Assembly (NCBI RefSeq): GCF_902497555.1
Contig: NZ_CABVGP010000001.1
Coordinates: forward strand, 3,018,501 to 3,082,500
DNA: 64,000 nucleotides
Direction of reading: 5' to 3'
Source of the DNA: Amycolatopsis camponoti
Lineage (GTDB): Bacteria; Actinomycetota; Actinomycetes; Mycobacteriales; Pseudonocardiaceae
In this document: piece by piece, positions 1 through 8,043 of the stretch
Numbering within the stretch: position 1 is the stretch's first letter
Layout: the number at the start of each line of letters is the position of its first letter
Notes under the pieces: model-generated
The model's database searches: none
What the model was told of the DNA's origin: nothing
The model's input: only the letters and a program-made list of their open reading frames with translations
Position numbers and translations under genes: made by a program

Positions 1-967
1 GGTCCTGGTTGCGGCTCTTGGCCGCGACGACGAGGTCGGACCCGCCGAGGAACACCGGCTGCGTCTTCCCGGCGACGGTGCTGGGGAACGGGAAGGTGCC
101 GAGGTGGTCCTTCAGCTCCGGCTTGTTCTTGACGACGGTGTTGACGCTCGTGTCGAGGATCGCCCCGGCGCCGCCGGCGGAGAAGATCGCGGCCTGGTCG
201 GGCGCCTTGGTGTCGACGTTGCGGGACGCGGCCGAGGAGTAGGTGTTCTGGAAGTCCTTCCAGGCCTGCAAGCCCTTTCGCGCCTCGGGGCTTTCGAGGG
301 CACCGGCCCACTTCCCGTCCTTCTGCGTGGCGAGCTGGCCGCCGGCGTCCCAGACGAACTGCAGCGCGCCGTACCAGTACTTGCCGGGGAAGTGGAAGGC
401 GGAGTAGTCGGCGGCGGGGTGCTTGGCCTTGATCTTGTCGAGGTCCTGGGTGAGTTCCGTGAACGTCTTCGGCGGCGCGGTGATCCCGGCGTCGGCCCAG
501 ACCTGCTTGTCGTAGATCACCGCGCGGTTGCCGGCGAACAGCGGGGCGCCGTAGAGGTTTCCGTCCACAGTGGCCGGTCCGGCCAGGCCGGGCAGCCAGG
601 TGGTCTTCCCGGCCAGCTCGTCGCGGTGCGGGGTGAGGTCGGTGAGCGCGCCGTTGGCGGCGAAGAGCGGGACGTTCGTGTTGCCGATCTCGATGACGTC
701 CGGCGTGTTGTCCTGTGCCAGTGCGGTGCTGATCTTGGTGTTGATGTTGTCCCACTCCTGGATCTGCACGGTGACCTTCGCGCCGGTGGCCTTCTCGAAC
801 GCGGCGTTGATCGCCGCGGTGGCCTTGTCGGAGAGGTCGCCGTTCATCAGCCAGACGGTCAGCTGCCCACCGCCCTGAGCGGCGGGGGCGGGGGTGTCGG
901 TACCGCAGGCGGCGGTGGCGGTCACGGCGGCGACGGCCAGGGCGGCGGCGAAGGTGCGTCTGCGCAC
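1..967 (-). CDS. ABC transporter sugar-binding lipoprotein (3' end beyond window)
   Basis: This is an extracellular solute-binding protein of an ABC sugar importer, anchored outside the membrane as a lipoprotein. The GTG start at 967 has an AGGAG ribosome site six bases upstream. The N-terminus (MRRRTF, hydrophobic stretch, ATAAC with Cys21) is a lipoprotein signal. About 322 residues are visible and the frame is open to the window edge, so the C-terminus and any permease genes are missing. Motifs such as LTVWLMNG, DVIEIGNT and FLGGSDLVV match the family-1 binding proteins, including those for chitobiose/GlcNAc (DasA-like). That substrate is only suggested by the chitin-type neighbour. It follows the glucanase gene on the same strand after a large inverted repeat. 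Confidence 0.85.
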   Translation of the reverse strand, partial: MRRRTFAAALAVAAVTATAACGTDTPAPAAQGGGQLTVWLMNGDLSDKATAAINAAFEKATGAKVTVQIQEWDNINTKISTALAQDNTPDVIEIGNTNVPLFAANGALTDLTPHRDELAGKTTWLPGLAGPATVDGNLYGAPLFAGNRAVIYDKQVWADAGITAPPKTFTELTQDLDKIKAKHPAADYSAFHFPGKYWYGALQFVWDAGGQLATQKDGKWAGALESPEARKGLQAWKDFQNTYSSAASRNVDTKAPDQAAIFSAGGAGAILDTSVNTVVKNKPELKDHLGTFPFPSTVAGKTQPVFLGGSDLVVAAKSRNQD

Positions 968-1005
968 GGGAAACTCCTGGAGTGGGGCGGCGGAAGCAGT
1001 GGGGT

Positions 1006-1047
1006 CGTGAGTGGGAAACAGGGTTAGAACACTGTTTCCCACTCACG
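1006..1047. promoter_or_regulatory. 16-bp perfect inverted repeat between glucanase and binding-protein genes
   Basis: The arms at 1006-1021 and 1032-1047 (core GTGGGAAACAG / CTGTTTCCCAC) are perfectly complementary, with a 10-nt centre. It lies 82 nt after the glucanase stop and 39 nt before the lipoprotein GTG. It could be a terminator hairpin or a repressor operator; there is no T-run, so the sequence does not decide. Confidence 0.6.
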
Positions 1048-1128
1048 AGGTGTCCTGGACGGAAAGGGTGACCGCGGCCCGGGCTGGTCCCTGGAACCCG
1101 GGCCGCGGCCAGGTCTGACGATGCGGCG

Positions 1129-2301
1129 TCAGCAGTGGCCGAGGTCGGCCCACTGGGCGGTGAGGCCGGGCTCGGAGCCCTGGGTCCACCAGTTCGCCTG
1201 CCAGAGGTGGGCGTTGTGCTTGACCCGCTGGCCGCCGAGGTACACCGTGCCCCAGTCCCACTCCGCCGCCGTCGAGCAGTTCGCGGGCTGCGAAGGCGTG
1301 GTGGGCGTCGTCGGGGTCGTGGGCGTCGTCGGAGTGGTCGGCGTCGTGGGCGGGGTGGTCGTGCACCCGTTCACCGTGTCCACATGGGACGTTCCGGCCG
1401 TCCGGTACGAACCCGCGCGGGCCACGGCGTCCGCGGGCGACACCACCTGGTTGCCCGCGTAGTACGTCCAGTCGACCTGCTCGGAGTAGACGCTGGTCCC
1501 GCTCGTGTGCCCGGCCGTGTCGATGAACCACATGTTGTAGTTGATCGACATCGGCGTCCGCGGGTACACCGGGTCGCCCTGGGCGTCGGTCGTGTGGTCC
1601 GCGGTGAGCACGCCGTCGAGGTAGTACTTCACGTGCCCGCCCGACACCTGCGTCACGATGTCGTGCCAGCCGGCGAAACTGCGGTTCTGCGCGGTGGATG
1701 TGCGCAGACCGTCCCACGTCGGGTTGTTCCAGTAGGTGTACCAGCTGGTCTGGTAGTTCGCGGTCGAGCCGCCCCAGCCGCCGTTGGGCAGGTACTCCGA
1801 GAAGTCCAGCTCGCTGTAGAGCGGGTCCCGGTCGTACCGCAGCGGCGAGATCGTGAAGTACGTTTCGTTGACGTGGTCGCCGTCGGTGCCGCTGTCCGGC
1901 GCGTCGGTGAAGCGGACCCGGCTCGCGTACGTGCCGTCCTTGAACCGCAGCTGGTTCTGGTACATCTCGGAGTGCGTCGTGCCCGCCGCACTGCCGTCGG
2001 TGCTGGCGGCGAGCTGGGCGACGCGCTCGCCGTTCACCGTCGGGAAGGTGACGTTGCTGGTGAGCCAGCGCGCGCCGGCCACGCCGGGGCTGCCGACGTC
2101 GTTGCGGGTGGTCCAGCCGGCGCCGCCGAACGCGGAGTCGGTGGGGGAGTTGTAGTGGAAGTCGTCGAACAGCACACCGCAGTCGGCGGCCGCCGCGGCC
2201 GACGGGCTGGCGGCGGCCCCACCGGAAAGGATCAGGGCCGTCGCCGCCACGGTCGCGACGCTCGTCAGTGCTGCTGTGGTGGTCCGGATTCTGCGGGACA
2301 T
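1129..2301 (-). CDS. Secreted GH16-type glucanase with C-terminal CBM5/12
   Basis: This is a predicted secreted endo-glycanase of 390 residues. Residues 1-40 form a signal peptide (SRRIRTTT, hydrophobic core, ASPSAAAAAD). A jelly-roll catalytic domain covers about 41-310 and carries ELDFSE at 164-169, the GH16 E-x-D-x-x-E pattern whose two Glu residues are nucleophile and acid/base. A Thr-Pro linker of TTP repeats (about 314-340) joins a 50-residue module (341-390) with the ANWWTQGSEPG signature of CBM5/12 chitin or cellulose binding domains. The ATG follows an AGGAGGAG ribosome site. The substrate (beta-1,3-glucan, chitin-associated glucan or other) cannot be read from sequence. A DasR-box-like site lies 45 nt upstream. 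Confidence 0.85.
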   Translation of the reverse strand: MSRRIRTTTAALTSVATVAATALILSGGAAASPSAAAAADCGVLFDDFHYNSPTDSAFGGAGWTTRNDVGSPGVAGARWLTSNVTFPTVNGERVAQLAASTDGSAAGTTHSEMYQNQLRFKDGTYASRVRFTDAPDSGTDGDHVNETYFTISPLRYDRDPLYSELDFSEYLPNGGWGGSTANYQTSWYTYWNNPTWDGLRTSTAQNRSFAGWHDIVTQVSGGHVKYYLDGVLTADHTTDAQGDPVYPRTPMSINYNMWFIDTAGHTSGTSVYSEQVDWTYYAGNQVVSPADAVARAGSYRTAGTSHVDTVNGCTTTPPTTPTTPTTPTTPTTPTTPSQPANCSTAAEWDWGTVYLGGQRVKHNAHLWQANWWTQGSEPGLTAQWADLGHC

Positions 2302-2345
2302 GGGTCTCCTCCTGAGGATGGCCGTCCGCCGGGAGAGCTCCCTGA

Positions 2346-2361
2346 TTGGTCTAGACGAATC
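2346..2361. promoter_or_regulatory. DasR-responsive element (dre)-like site
   Basis: The 16-mer ATTGGTCTAGACGAAT agrees at 13 of 16 positions with the published Streptomyces dre consensus ACTGGTCTAGACCACT, including the central GGTCTAGAC. It lies 45-60 nt upstream of the glucanase start. DasR is the GntR-family GlcNAc-responsive repressor of chitin genes, which fits the chitin-binding-type module of the downstream enzyme. Confidence 0.6.
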
Positions 2362-2385
2362 AGGTGGCGAGGACTTTCCTCCTGA

Positions 2386-2433
2386 CCATTGGTAATGTCA
2401 AGGCTGGCACAGAACTTACCTTTGGTAATTTCC
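2386..2433. repeat. Two 15-bp direct repeats, ACC(A/T)TTGGTAAT(G/T)TC
   Basis: Copies at 2386-2400 and 2419-2433 differ at two positions and are 33 bp apart, about three helical turns. They lie between the divergent glucanase and DGPF genes, upstream of the dre-like site. A regulator binding site is likely; which one is unknown. Confidence 0.5.
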
Positions 2434-2465
2434 GTGCCCCCGGTTTCGCCGAGTCCGGCCGAGCC

Positions 2466-2492
2466 TGTCGAGTTACCGTCGTCCCGTTCGTC
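2466..2492 (+). promoter_or_regulatory. Putative ECF42-type promoter
   Basis: TGTCGA at 2466-2471 and CGTC at 2489-2492 are separated by 17 nt, 36 nt before the DGPF gene start. This matches the -35 TGTCGA and -10 CG(A/T)C motif described for ECF42 sigma factors, and the second gene of the operon is such a factor. Autoregulation is therefore likely. Confidence 0.55.
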
Positions 2493-2527
2493 ATCCACTG
2501 AGACCGACACCGGATGAAGGAGCGCAC

Positions 2528-2899
2528 GTGCTCTACATGCTGTTGATCTACAACTGCGAACGGCCCGAGCCGGGCGACCCCGGGTTCGAGGAGGCACTGA
2601 CCGCCGTCAACGCCTTCGCCGACGAGTGCCGGCGACGCGGGGTGTTCGTCTCCGGCCACCCGCTGCAGGGTGAGCACACCGCCACCACGGTGACCGTGCA
2701 GGAGGGCCGCACACTCATCACCGACGGGCCCTTCGCCGAGACCCACGAGCACCTCGGCGGGGTGTACGTCTTCGACTGCCGCGACCTCGACGAGGCCCTG
2801 GAGCTGGCCGCGCTGTGCCCGATGGCCGCCCAGGGCTCGATCGAGGTCCGCCCGGTCGCCGGGGTGCCCGGGCTGGACCACCGGGCCGCCCGTGGGTGA
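2528..2899 (+). CDS. DGPF-domain (YCII-like) protein
   Basis: This is a small cytosolic protein of 123 residues with a ferredoxin-like YCII fold. The diagnostic DGPF motif is at residues 66-69 ([14 protein letters not shown]). Family members are the regular partners of ECF42 sigma factors, and their biochemical role is not established. It starts with GTG preceded by AAGGAG. Its 3' end overlaps the sigma factor start by 8 nt, so the two are translated from one message. An ECF42-like promoter lies just upstream. Confidence 0.85.
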   Translation: MLYMLLIYNCERPEPGDPGFEEALTAVNAFADECRRRGVFVSGHPLQGEHTATTVTVQEGRTLITDGPFAETHEHLGGVYVFDCRDLDEALELAALCPMAAQGSIEVRPVAGVPGLDHRAARG

Positions 2900-4124
2900 T
2901 CGCGCGGCCGGCGTCGTCGAGCGCGTCTACCGCGAGGACCGCGCCCGGCTGCTCGCCGCGCTCGTCCGGGTCCTCGGCGACTTCGAGCTCGCCGAGGACG
3001 CCCTGCAGGACGCGGTCGCGCAGGCGCTGCGGACGTGGGATTCGGGCGTTCCGGACGACCCCGCGGCCTGGTTGCTGACCACGGCGCGCAACCGCGCCGT
3101 CGACCGGATCCGCCGCGTCCGCGTCGGGCAGGCCAAGCTCGCCCGGCTCGCGGCCGGCGAGAGCGGGGTGTGGATGTCGAGCCTGCCGGACGACCGGCTC
3201 ACCGAGGTCGGCGACGACCGGCTGAGCCTGCTCTTCACCTGCTGCCACCCGGCGCTGGCCGAAGACGCCCGGGTGGCGCTGACGCTGCAGGCCGTCGCCG
3301 GCCTGACCGCCGCCCAGATCGCCCGCCTGTTCCTGGTCGCCGAGCCGGCGCTGGCGCAGCGGCTGGTGCGCGCGAAGCGGAAGATCCGCGACGCGGGCAT
3401 CTCGCTGAGCGTCCCGCCCGATCACCTGCTGCCCGACCGTCTCTCCGGCGTCCTCGCGGTGATCTACCTCGTCTTCACCCGCGGCTACGCGTCGCCGTCG
3501 GGCCGCGACGAGCCCGCCGAGCTGCGCCGGGAGGCGATCCGGCTCGCGAAGCTACTCGCCGCGCTGATGCCGGACGAACCGGAGGCGCTCGGCCTGGTCG
3601 CGCTGCTCCTGCTGCAGGATTCGCGCTCGGCCGCCCGCGCCACGCCCGGCGGCGACGTCGTCCTGCTCGAAGACCAGGACCGCGCCCGCTGGGACCGGGA
3701 CGAGATCGAGGAAGCCTTCGGCGTACTCGGCCGGGCGCTGCGCCACGGGGTCGTCGGGCAGTACCAGCTGCAGGCGGCGATCGCGGCGCAGCACGCGCAG
3801 GCCCGCACGGCCGCCGACACCGACTGGGCGCGGATCGCCGCCCTCTACGCCCGGCTGCGGACGCTCGCGCCGTCGCCCGTCGTCGCGCTCAACCACGCCG
3901 TGGCCGTCGCGATGGCCGACGGTCCCGGGACCGGGCTCGCCCTGGTCGAGGCGATCGACGGGCTCGACCGCTACCACCTCTGGCACGCCGCCCGCGCGGA
4001 CCTCCTGCGCCGCCTCGGCCGCTCCGAGGACGCCGTCACGGCGTACCGGCGGGCCCGCGACCTCGCCGAAGCCCCGGCCGACCACCGCTTCCTCACCGCC
4101 CGCCTGCACGAACTGGAGTCCTGA
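2892..4124 (+). CDS. ECF42-group RNA polymerase sigma factor
   Basis: This 410-residue extracytoplasmic-function sigma factor has region 2 at about 10-80 ([19 protein letters not shown]) and region 4 at about 130-175 ([30 protein letters not shown]). A helical C-terminal extension of about 220 residues is predicted to be TPR-like and replaces a classical anti-sigma factor. This architecture plus a DGPF neighbour defines group ECF42. It overlaps the DGPF gene at its start and the AhpD-like gene at its stop (TGATG). The inducing signal is unknown. Confidence 0.88.
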   Translation: MGDRAAGVVERVYREDRARLLAALVRVLGDFELAEDALQDAVAQALRTWDSGVPDDPAAWLLTTARNRAVDRIRRVRVGQAKLARLAAGESGVWMSSLPDDRLTEVGDDRLSLLFTCCHPALAEDARVALTLQAVAGLTAAQIARLFLVAEPALAQRLVRAKRKIRDAGISLSVPPDHLLPDRLSGVLAVIYLVFTRGYASPSGRDEPAELRREAIRLAKLLAALMPDEPEALGLVALLLLQDSRSAARATPGGDVVLLEDQDRARWDRDEIEEAFGVLGRALRHGVVGQYQLQAAIAAQHAQARTAADTDWARIAALYARLRTLAPSPVVALNHAVAVAMADGPGTGLALVEAIDGLDRYHLWHAARADLLRRLGRSEDAVTAYRRARDLAEAPADHRFLTARLHELES

Positions 4125-4954
4125 TGCGACTGTCCGTCCTGGACGACGGCCACCGGCGCCGCGCCCGCCTCTTCATGGGCGTCACCGGGAAACTGTCCGG
4201 CGTCCCCAGCCCGGACATCGTCAAGCTGCTGCTGTACCGGCCGGGCTTCCTGACCCGGCCGCTGCTGGAGCTGACCGCGCCCGCGATGCGCGGCGAGTCC
4301 TACTGGACCGCGGGCGAACGCGAGTACCTCGCGATGAGCACGGCCCGGGTGCACGAGTGCCCGTTCTGCGTGGTCACGCACGCCGAGCTGACCCGGATCG
4401 CCGGCCACGGCGAGATCGACCCGGACCGCCCGGCGGACGCGCGCCCGGAACTGCTGGTGGTGCAACGGTTCCTCGAAGACGTCTCCCGAAACGGCACGCT
4501 GTCACCACCGCGCGACTTGCCCGCGCACGCCGTGCGGGAGGCGTTGGACGTCAACCTGGTGTGGAACATCGTCAACCGGCTCGCGAACGCGTTCGGGTTC
4601 GAGCTGCTCGACGGGCAGCTGAAGGTCGGCACGAAAGCGTTGCACCGCGCGGGTTACCGGTTCCCGGGCTTCCTGCTCGCCGACGGCCCGGCCGACCTCC
4701 GCGAGAGCGTCTTCGAGCAGCCGGCGCGGACCAGCCCCGAACTGCGGCGGGCGGCCGGGACGGGTGACGGCCTGGCGGAGCCGTGGCGTGACTACGCCGC
4801 GCTGGTGCGCGACGCGTCCCACCGCATCACCGACGACGACGTCCGGCGGCTGCTGGCGGCGGGGCATTCCGAGAACGAGGTCTTCGAGGTCACCGTGGCG
4901 GCCGCGGTCGGCGCCGCACTGCACAGCTTCGACGCCGCGAGGAAGGGGCTCTGA
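4124..4954 (+). CDS. AhpD-like carboxymuconolactone decarboxylase family protein
   Basis: This 276-residue protein carries an AhpD-type active site: Glu78, Cys79-x2-Cys82 and His86 (HECPFCVVTH), as in alkylhydroperoxidases. Such proteins reduce peroxides through the Cys pair. It may be a target of the adjacent ECF42 sigma factor, since the ATG overlaps the sigma stop codon. It is longer than minimal AhpD (about 175 residues) because of an extra C-terminal helical region. The true substrate is not visible. Confidence 0.75.
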   Translation: MRLSVLDDGHRRRARLFMGVTGKLSGVPSPDIVKLLLYRPGFLTRPLLELTAPAMRGESYWTAGEREYLAMSTARVHECPFCVVTHAELTRIAGHGEIDPDRPADARPELLVVQRFLEDVSRNGTLSPPRDLPAHAVREALDVNLVWNIVNRLANAFGFELLDGQLKVGTKALHRAGYRFPGFLLADGPADLRESVFEQPARTSPELRRAAGTGDGLAEPWRDYAALVRDASHRITDDDVRRLLAAGHSENEVFEVTVAAAVGAALHSFDAARKGL

Positions 4955-4955
4955 C

Positions 4956-5744
4956 GTGGAGGTCACCGAACCGATCCTGCCCGGGCCGGCCCAGGCGCTG
5001 GCGTCCCTGCTCGACGTCCCGGAGCCCGACGGAGTCCTGCCGCTGCTGTGGCACTGGCTCTACCTGCTCGACCGCCCGGCCCAGGCCGACCTCGGCCCAG
5101 ACGGCCACCCGGTCCGCGGCACGGTCCTGGCCGCGCCGGGCCCGGGCCGCCGCCGCATGTGGGCCGGCGGCCGCGTCCGCACACCCGGCGAGTTGCGCGT
5201 GGGCGAGACCGCGACCCGCCGGTCGGAAGTCCTGGTGGTGCGAGAGAAGGAGGGTCGGTCGGGGCCGCTCACGTTCGTCACGGTGGCGCACCGGATCACC
5301 CAGGCGGGCCGGCTGGTGGTCGACGAGGAGCAGGACATCGTCCACCGCGCGGGGTCCGCCCTCGACGCACCTCCGGACGACGGCCCCGAGATCCCGCCCG
5401 CGTCCGGCGAGTGGTCGGTCGAGGTGACCCCGACGCTGCTGTTCCGCTTCTCCGCGTTGACCTACAACGCCCATCGCATCCACTACGACCGTGACTACAG
5501 CCGCGAGGTGGAGGGCTACCCGGGGCTGCTCACGCACGGCCCGCTGCAGGCGGTCGCGATGGCGGAAGCCGCCCGGGCCCGCGGGGTTTCGGGCGCGCTC
5601 GAGTTCGAATACCGCCTGGTGGCGCCGTTGTTCGACCACCAGGGGCTGATCGCCGCCGCCGTACCGGGGGAGGAGACGACGACGTCGGTGCGCGACCGCC
5701 ACGGCCGCCAGACGGCGAAGGGAACCCTGCGCCGCCTGGCGTGA
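4956..5744 (+). CDS. MaoC/HTD2-like hydratase (hot-dog fold)
   Basis: This is a 262-residue protein of the FAS1-like/MaoC-like hydratase group (mesaconyl-C4-CoA or itaconyl-CoA hydratase-like). The second hot-dog half carries the hydratase signature around FRFSALTYNAHRIHYD and GLLTHGPLQ, with Asn/His/Asp positions typical of acyl-CoA hydratases. GTG start is one base after the previous stop, so it is the last gene of the sigma-factor operon. The acyl-CoA substrate is unknown. Its role in a stress operon is unexplained. Confidence 0.7.
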   Translation: MEVTEPILPGPAQALASLLDVPEPDGVLPLLWHWLYLLDRPAQADLGPDGHPVRGTVLAAPGPGRRRMWAGGRVRTPGELRVGETATRRSEVLVVREKEGRSGPLTFVTVAHRITQAGRLVVDEEQDIVHRAGSALDAPPDDGPEIPPASGEWSVEVTPTLLFRFSALTYNAHRIHYDRDYSREVEGYPGLLTHGPLQAVAMAEAARARGVSGALEFEYRLVAPLFDHQGLIAAAVPGEETTTSVRDRHGRQTAKGTLRRLA

Positions 5745-5750
5745 CGCGGC

Positions 5751-7109
5751 TCAGACCCCGGCCGGCTTGACCTCCGGGGCCGTCTGCGCGAGCCGCGCCG
5801 CCCGGGTCCGGGGGCCGAACGCCGCCAGCACCAGCGCGCCGACCAGCCACGTCCCCGCGATGAAGAAGAACACGCTCCGGTAGCCGCTCCCGTTGTACAA
5901 CCCGGCCACGATCAACGGTCCCGCCGCGTTCGACAACCGCCCGAGCCCGTACGACACGCCCGTGCCCAGCGATCGGCCGCGGGTGTCGAACAGCTCCGGC
6001 GAGTACGCGTAGCCGAGGGCCGTGTAACCACGCTCGAACAGGTTCACCAGGAAGCCGAACACCACGATGAGGACCGGGTTGAAGGTGAGTCCGTAGAAGA
6101 GACCGCACAGCGCGATGACCGTGCCGAACGCGACCAGGCACCACTTGCGCTCGAAGCGGTCGGTCACCAGTGCCGCGAGGTAGGACCCCAGCGGTGCGCC
6201 GACCGTCGTCAGCGCCACGTAGAACACCGACTTCTCGACGCTGAAACCTTCCTTGGCCAGCAGGGTCGGTGCCCAGCTCGAGTAGCCGAAGAAGCCGATC
6301 GTCTGCGTCACCCACAGGACCGTCAGCAGCAACGTGGGCATCAGGTACTTCTTCTGCAGCAGCAACCGCAGCGGCGCCTTGCCGACCGCGGCCTCCTCGA
6401 TCGGCGGCGCCGGCTCCGGCAGCGGACCCTTCTCCGCCGCGACGCGCTCCTCGATCTCCCGCAGCACCGCGTCCGCCTTGGCGTGCTCACCGCGGCTTTC
6501 GTACCAGCGCGGCGACTCCTTCAGCTGCCGGGTGAAGAACACCAGCAGCACGCCGAGCGCGCCCCACAAGTACACCAGCCGCCACGACCAGGAGTTGATC
6601 GGCACCACCGCGCTCGCGATCAGGTTGGTCACCGGCGTGCCGCAGATGCCGATCACGATCGCGTAGGCCTGGTACTTGCCGCGGCTCGCGGCCGGGTACA
6701 GCTCGCTGACGTAGATGACCGCGACGACGGTCATCGCCGACAGCCCGGCCGACGTCAGGATGCGGAACACGCCGAGGGACACGATGTCCCAGGAGAACAC
6801 CGCGGCGAAGGAGAAGACGCCGAACCACACGGTCGTCCACATGAGAGCGTTCTTGCGGCCCCAGCGGTCGGCGAGCTTGCTCGCGATGATCGACCCGAAG
6901 AACATGCCCACGAAGGACAGCGAGGTCACGTAGGCGACCTGGTTGACGGTCACGCCCCACAGCTTGATCAGCTTGGGTGCGGTGGTGGCGAAGCTGTTGA
7001 TGTCCGCGAACTCGAAGAAGTAGGCGAACGAGACGGCGAGCAGGGTGACCTTGTGGAACCGCGAGATCGGCAGGCGGTTCAGCCGGTTGAGTGCGTTGGC
7101 GTGCTGCAT
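5751..7109 (-). CDS. MFS transporter (sugar/aromatic acid porter type)
   Basis: This 452-residue inner-membrane protein has twelve predicted helices and MFS signatures (KLADRWGRKNALMW in loop 2-3; SELYPAASRGKYQAYAI after TM5). It follows ligI by 19 nt on the same strand, in the ligJ-ligI operon. The likely job is uptake of the aromatic or dicarboxylate substrate of the pathway. The gene faces the MaoC-like gene tail to tail. Confidence 0.8.
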   Translation of the reverse strand: MQHANALNRLNRLPISRFHKVTLLAVSFAYFFEFADINSFATTAPKLIKLWGVTVNQVAYVTSLSFVGMFFGSIIASKLADRWGRKNALMWTTVWFGVFSFAAVFSWDIVSLGVFRILTSAGLSAMTVVAVIYVSELYPAASRGKYQAYAIVIGICGTPVTNLIASAVVPINSWSWRLVYLWGALGVLLVFFTRQLKESPRWYESRGEHAKADAVLREIEERVAAEKGPLPEPAPPIEEAAVGKAPLRLLLQKKYLMPTLLLTVLWVTQTIGFFGYSSWAPTLLAKEGFSVEKSVFYVALTTVGAPLGSYLAALVTDRFERKWCLVAFGTVIALCGLFYGLTFNPVLIVVFGFLVNLFERGYTALGYAYSPELFDTRGRSLGTGVSYGLGRLSNAAGPLIVAGLYNGSGYRSVFFFIAGTWLVGALVLAAFGPRTRAARLAQTAPEVKPAGV

Positions 7110-7128
7110 TGCATGCCCTTCGGGGGTT

Positions 7129-8043
7129 TCAGGCGGTTTCGCCGGGCCAGTAGAGGCGCATCGGGTTGTCGACGAGCAGCTTCCGCCGCAGCTCGTCCGT
7201 TTCCGCGATGTGCGGGACGTAGTCGACGAGCAGGCCGTCGTCGGGCATGTGGTGCTTCAGGTTCGGGTGCGGCCAGTCGGTGCCCCAAAGCACCCGGTCC
7301 GGGAACTCCGTCACCACACGCCGGGCGAAGGGCACGACGTCGGTGTACGCGTGACGCTCGCCGTCGAGGGCCGGTGGGCCGCTGACGGTGAGGCGCTCGG
7401 GACAGCTCACCTTCACGTGGACGTCGTTGCGGTCGACGAACGTCAGGAACCGTTCGAACTCGGGGCCGTCCACGGGTTTCGTGACGTCCGGGCGTCCCAT
7501 GTGGTCGATCACCAGGGGCGCGGGCAGCTCGCCGAAGAAGTCCTCGAGCTCGGGCAGGTCGGCGGCTTCGAAGTAGAGCACGACGTGCCAGCCGAGCGGC
7601 GCGATCTTCTTCGCGATGGTGCTCAGGTCCTCCTTGGGCGAGGCGTCGACGAGCCGTTTCACGAAGTTGAACCGGACCCCGCGCACGCCCGCCGCGTCGA
7701 GTTCGCGCAGCTCTCCTTCGCCGATGTCCGGGCGGACGGTCGCGATGCCGCGCGCCCGGCCCTCCGCCGCCCGGACGGCGTCGAGCATGGCGGAGTTGTC
7801 CGCCCCGTGGCAGGTCGCCTGCACGATGACGGTGCGCGCGACCCCGAGGTGGTCGCGCAGCGCGAAGAGCTGCTCCTTGCTCGCGTCGCACGGCGTGTAC
7901 TTGCGCTCGGGCGCGAAGGGAAAGTCCTTTTGCGGGCCGAAGACGTGGCAGTGCGCGTCGACGGTGCCGTGCGGCAGCTCGAAGTCCGGTGTGGACGGAC
8001 CGGCGTACCAGTCGAGCCAGCCGGGGGTCTTGGGTTCCGTCAC
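7129..8043 (-). CDS. ligI: 2-pyrone-4,6-dicarboxylate lactonase (LigI-like)
   Basis: This is an amidohydrolase-fold lactonase predicted to open 2-pyrone-4,6-dicarboxylate (PDC) to 4-oxalomesaconate in the protocatechuate 4,5-cleavage and gallate pathways. The 304-residue protein carries HCH at 31-33 (TVDAHCHVFGP), His181 in VIDHMGR, and WGTDWPHP with Asp256, all conserved in LigI. The GTG start overlaps the ligJ stop as GTGA, so expression is coupled. The assignment is supported by the LigJ, LigK and LigU neighbours. Confidence 0.85.
   Translation of the reverse strand: MTEPKTPGWLDWYAGPSTPDFELPHGTVDAHCHVFGPQKDFPFAPERKYTPCDASKEQLFALRDHLGVARTVIVQATCHGADNSAMLDAVRAAEGRARGIATVRPDIGEGELRELDAAGVRGVRFNFVKRLVDASPKEDLSTIAKKIAPLGWHVVLYFEAADLPELEDFFGELPAPLVIDHMGRPDVTKPVDGPEFERFLTFVDRNDVHVKVSCPERLTVSGPPALDGERHAYTDVVPFARRVVTEFPDRVLWGTDWPHPNLKHHMPDDGLLVDYVPHIAETDELRRKLLVDNPMRLYWPGETA

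Noticed and set aside
104..1027. Long plus-strand open frame opposite the lipoprotein gene
   Set aside because: It is the antisense shadow of a clear lipoprotein reading; residues are of chance GC-rich type (Gly/Val/Arg-rich).
1281..1380. Possible minisatellite or CRISPR-like repeats
   Set aside because: The repeated triplets encode the Thr-Pro linker of the glucanase; there are no spacers.
3035..4123. Open frame fused in front of the AhpD-like protein
   Set aside because: This part overlaps the sigma factor gene in another frame and is Arg/Pro/Ala-rich without any family sense; the true start is 4124.
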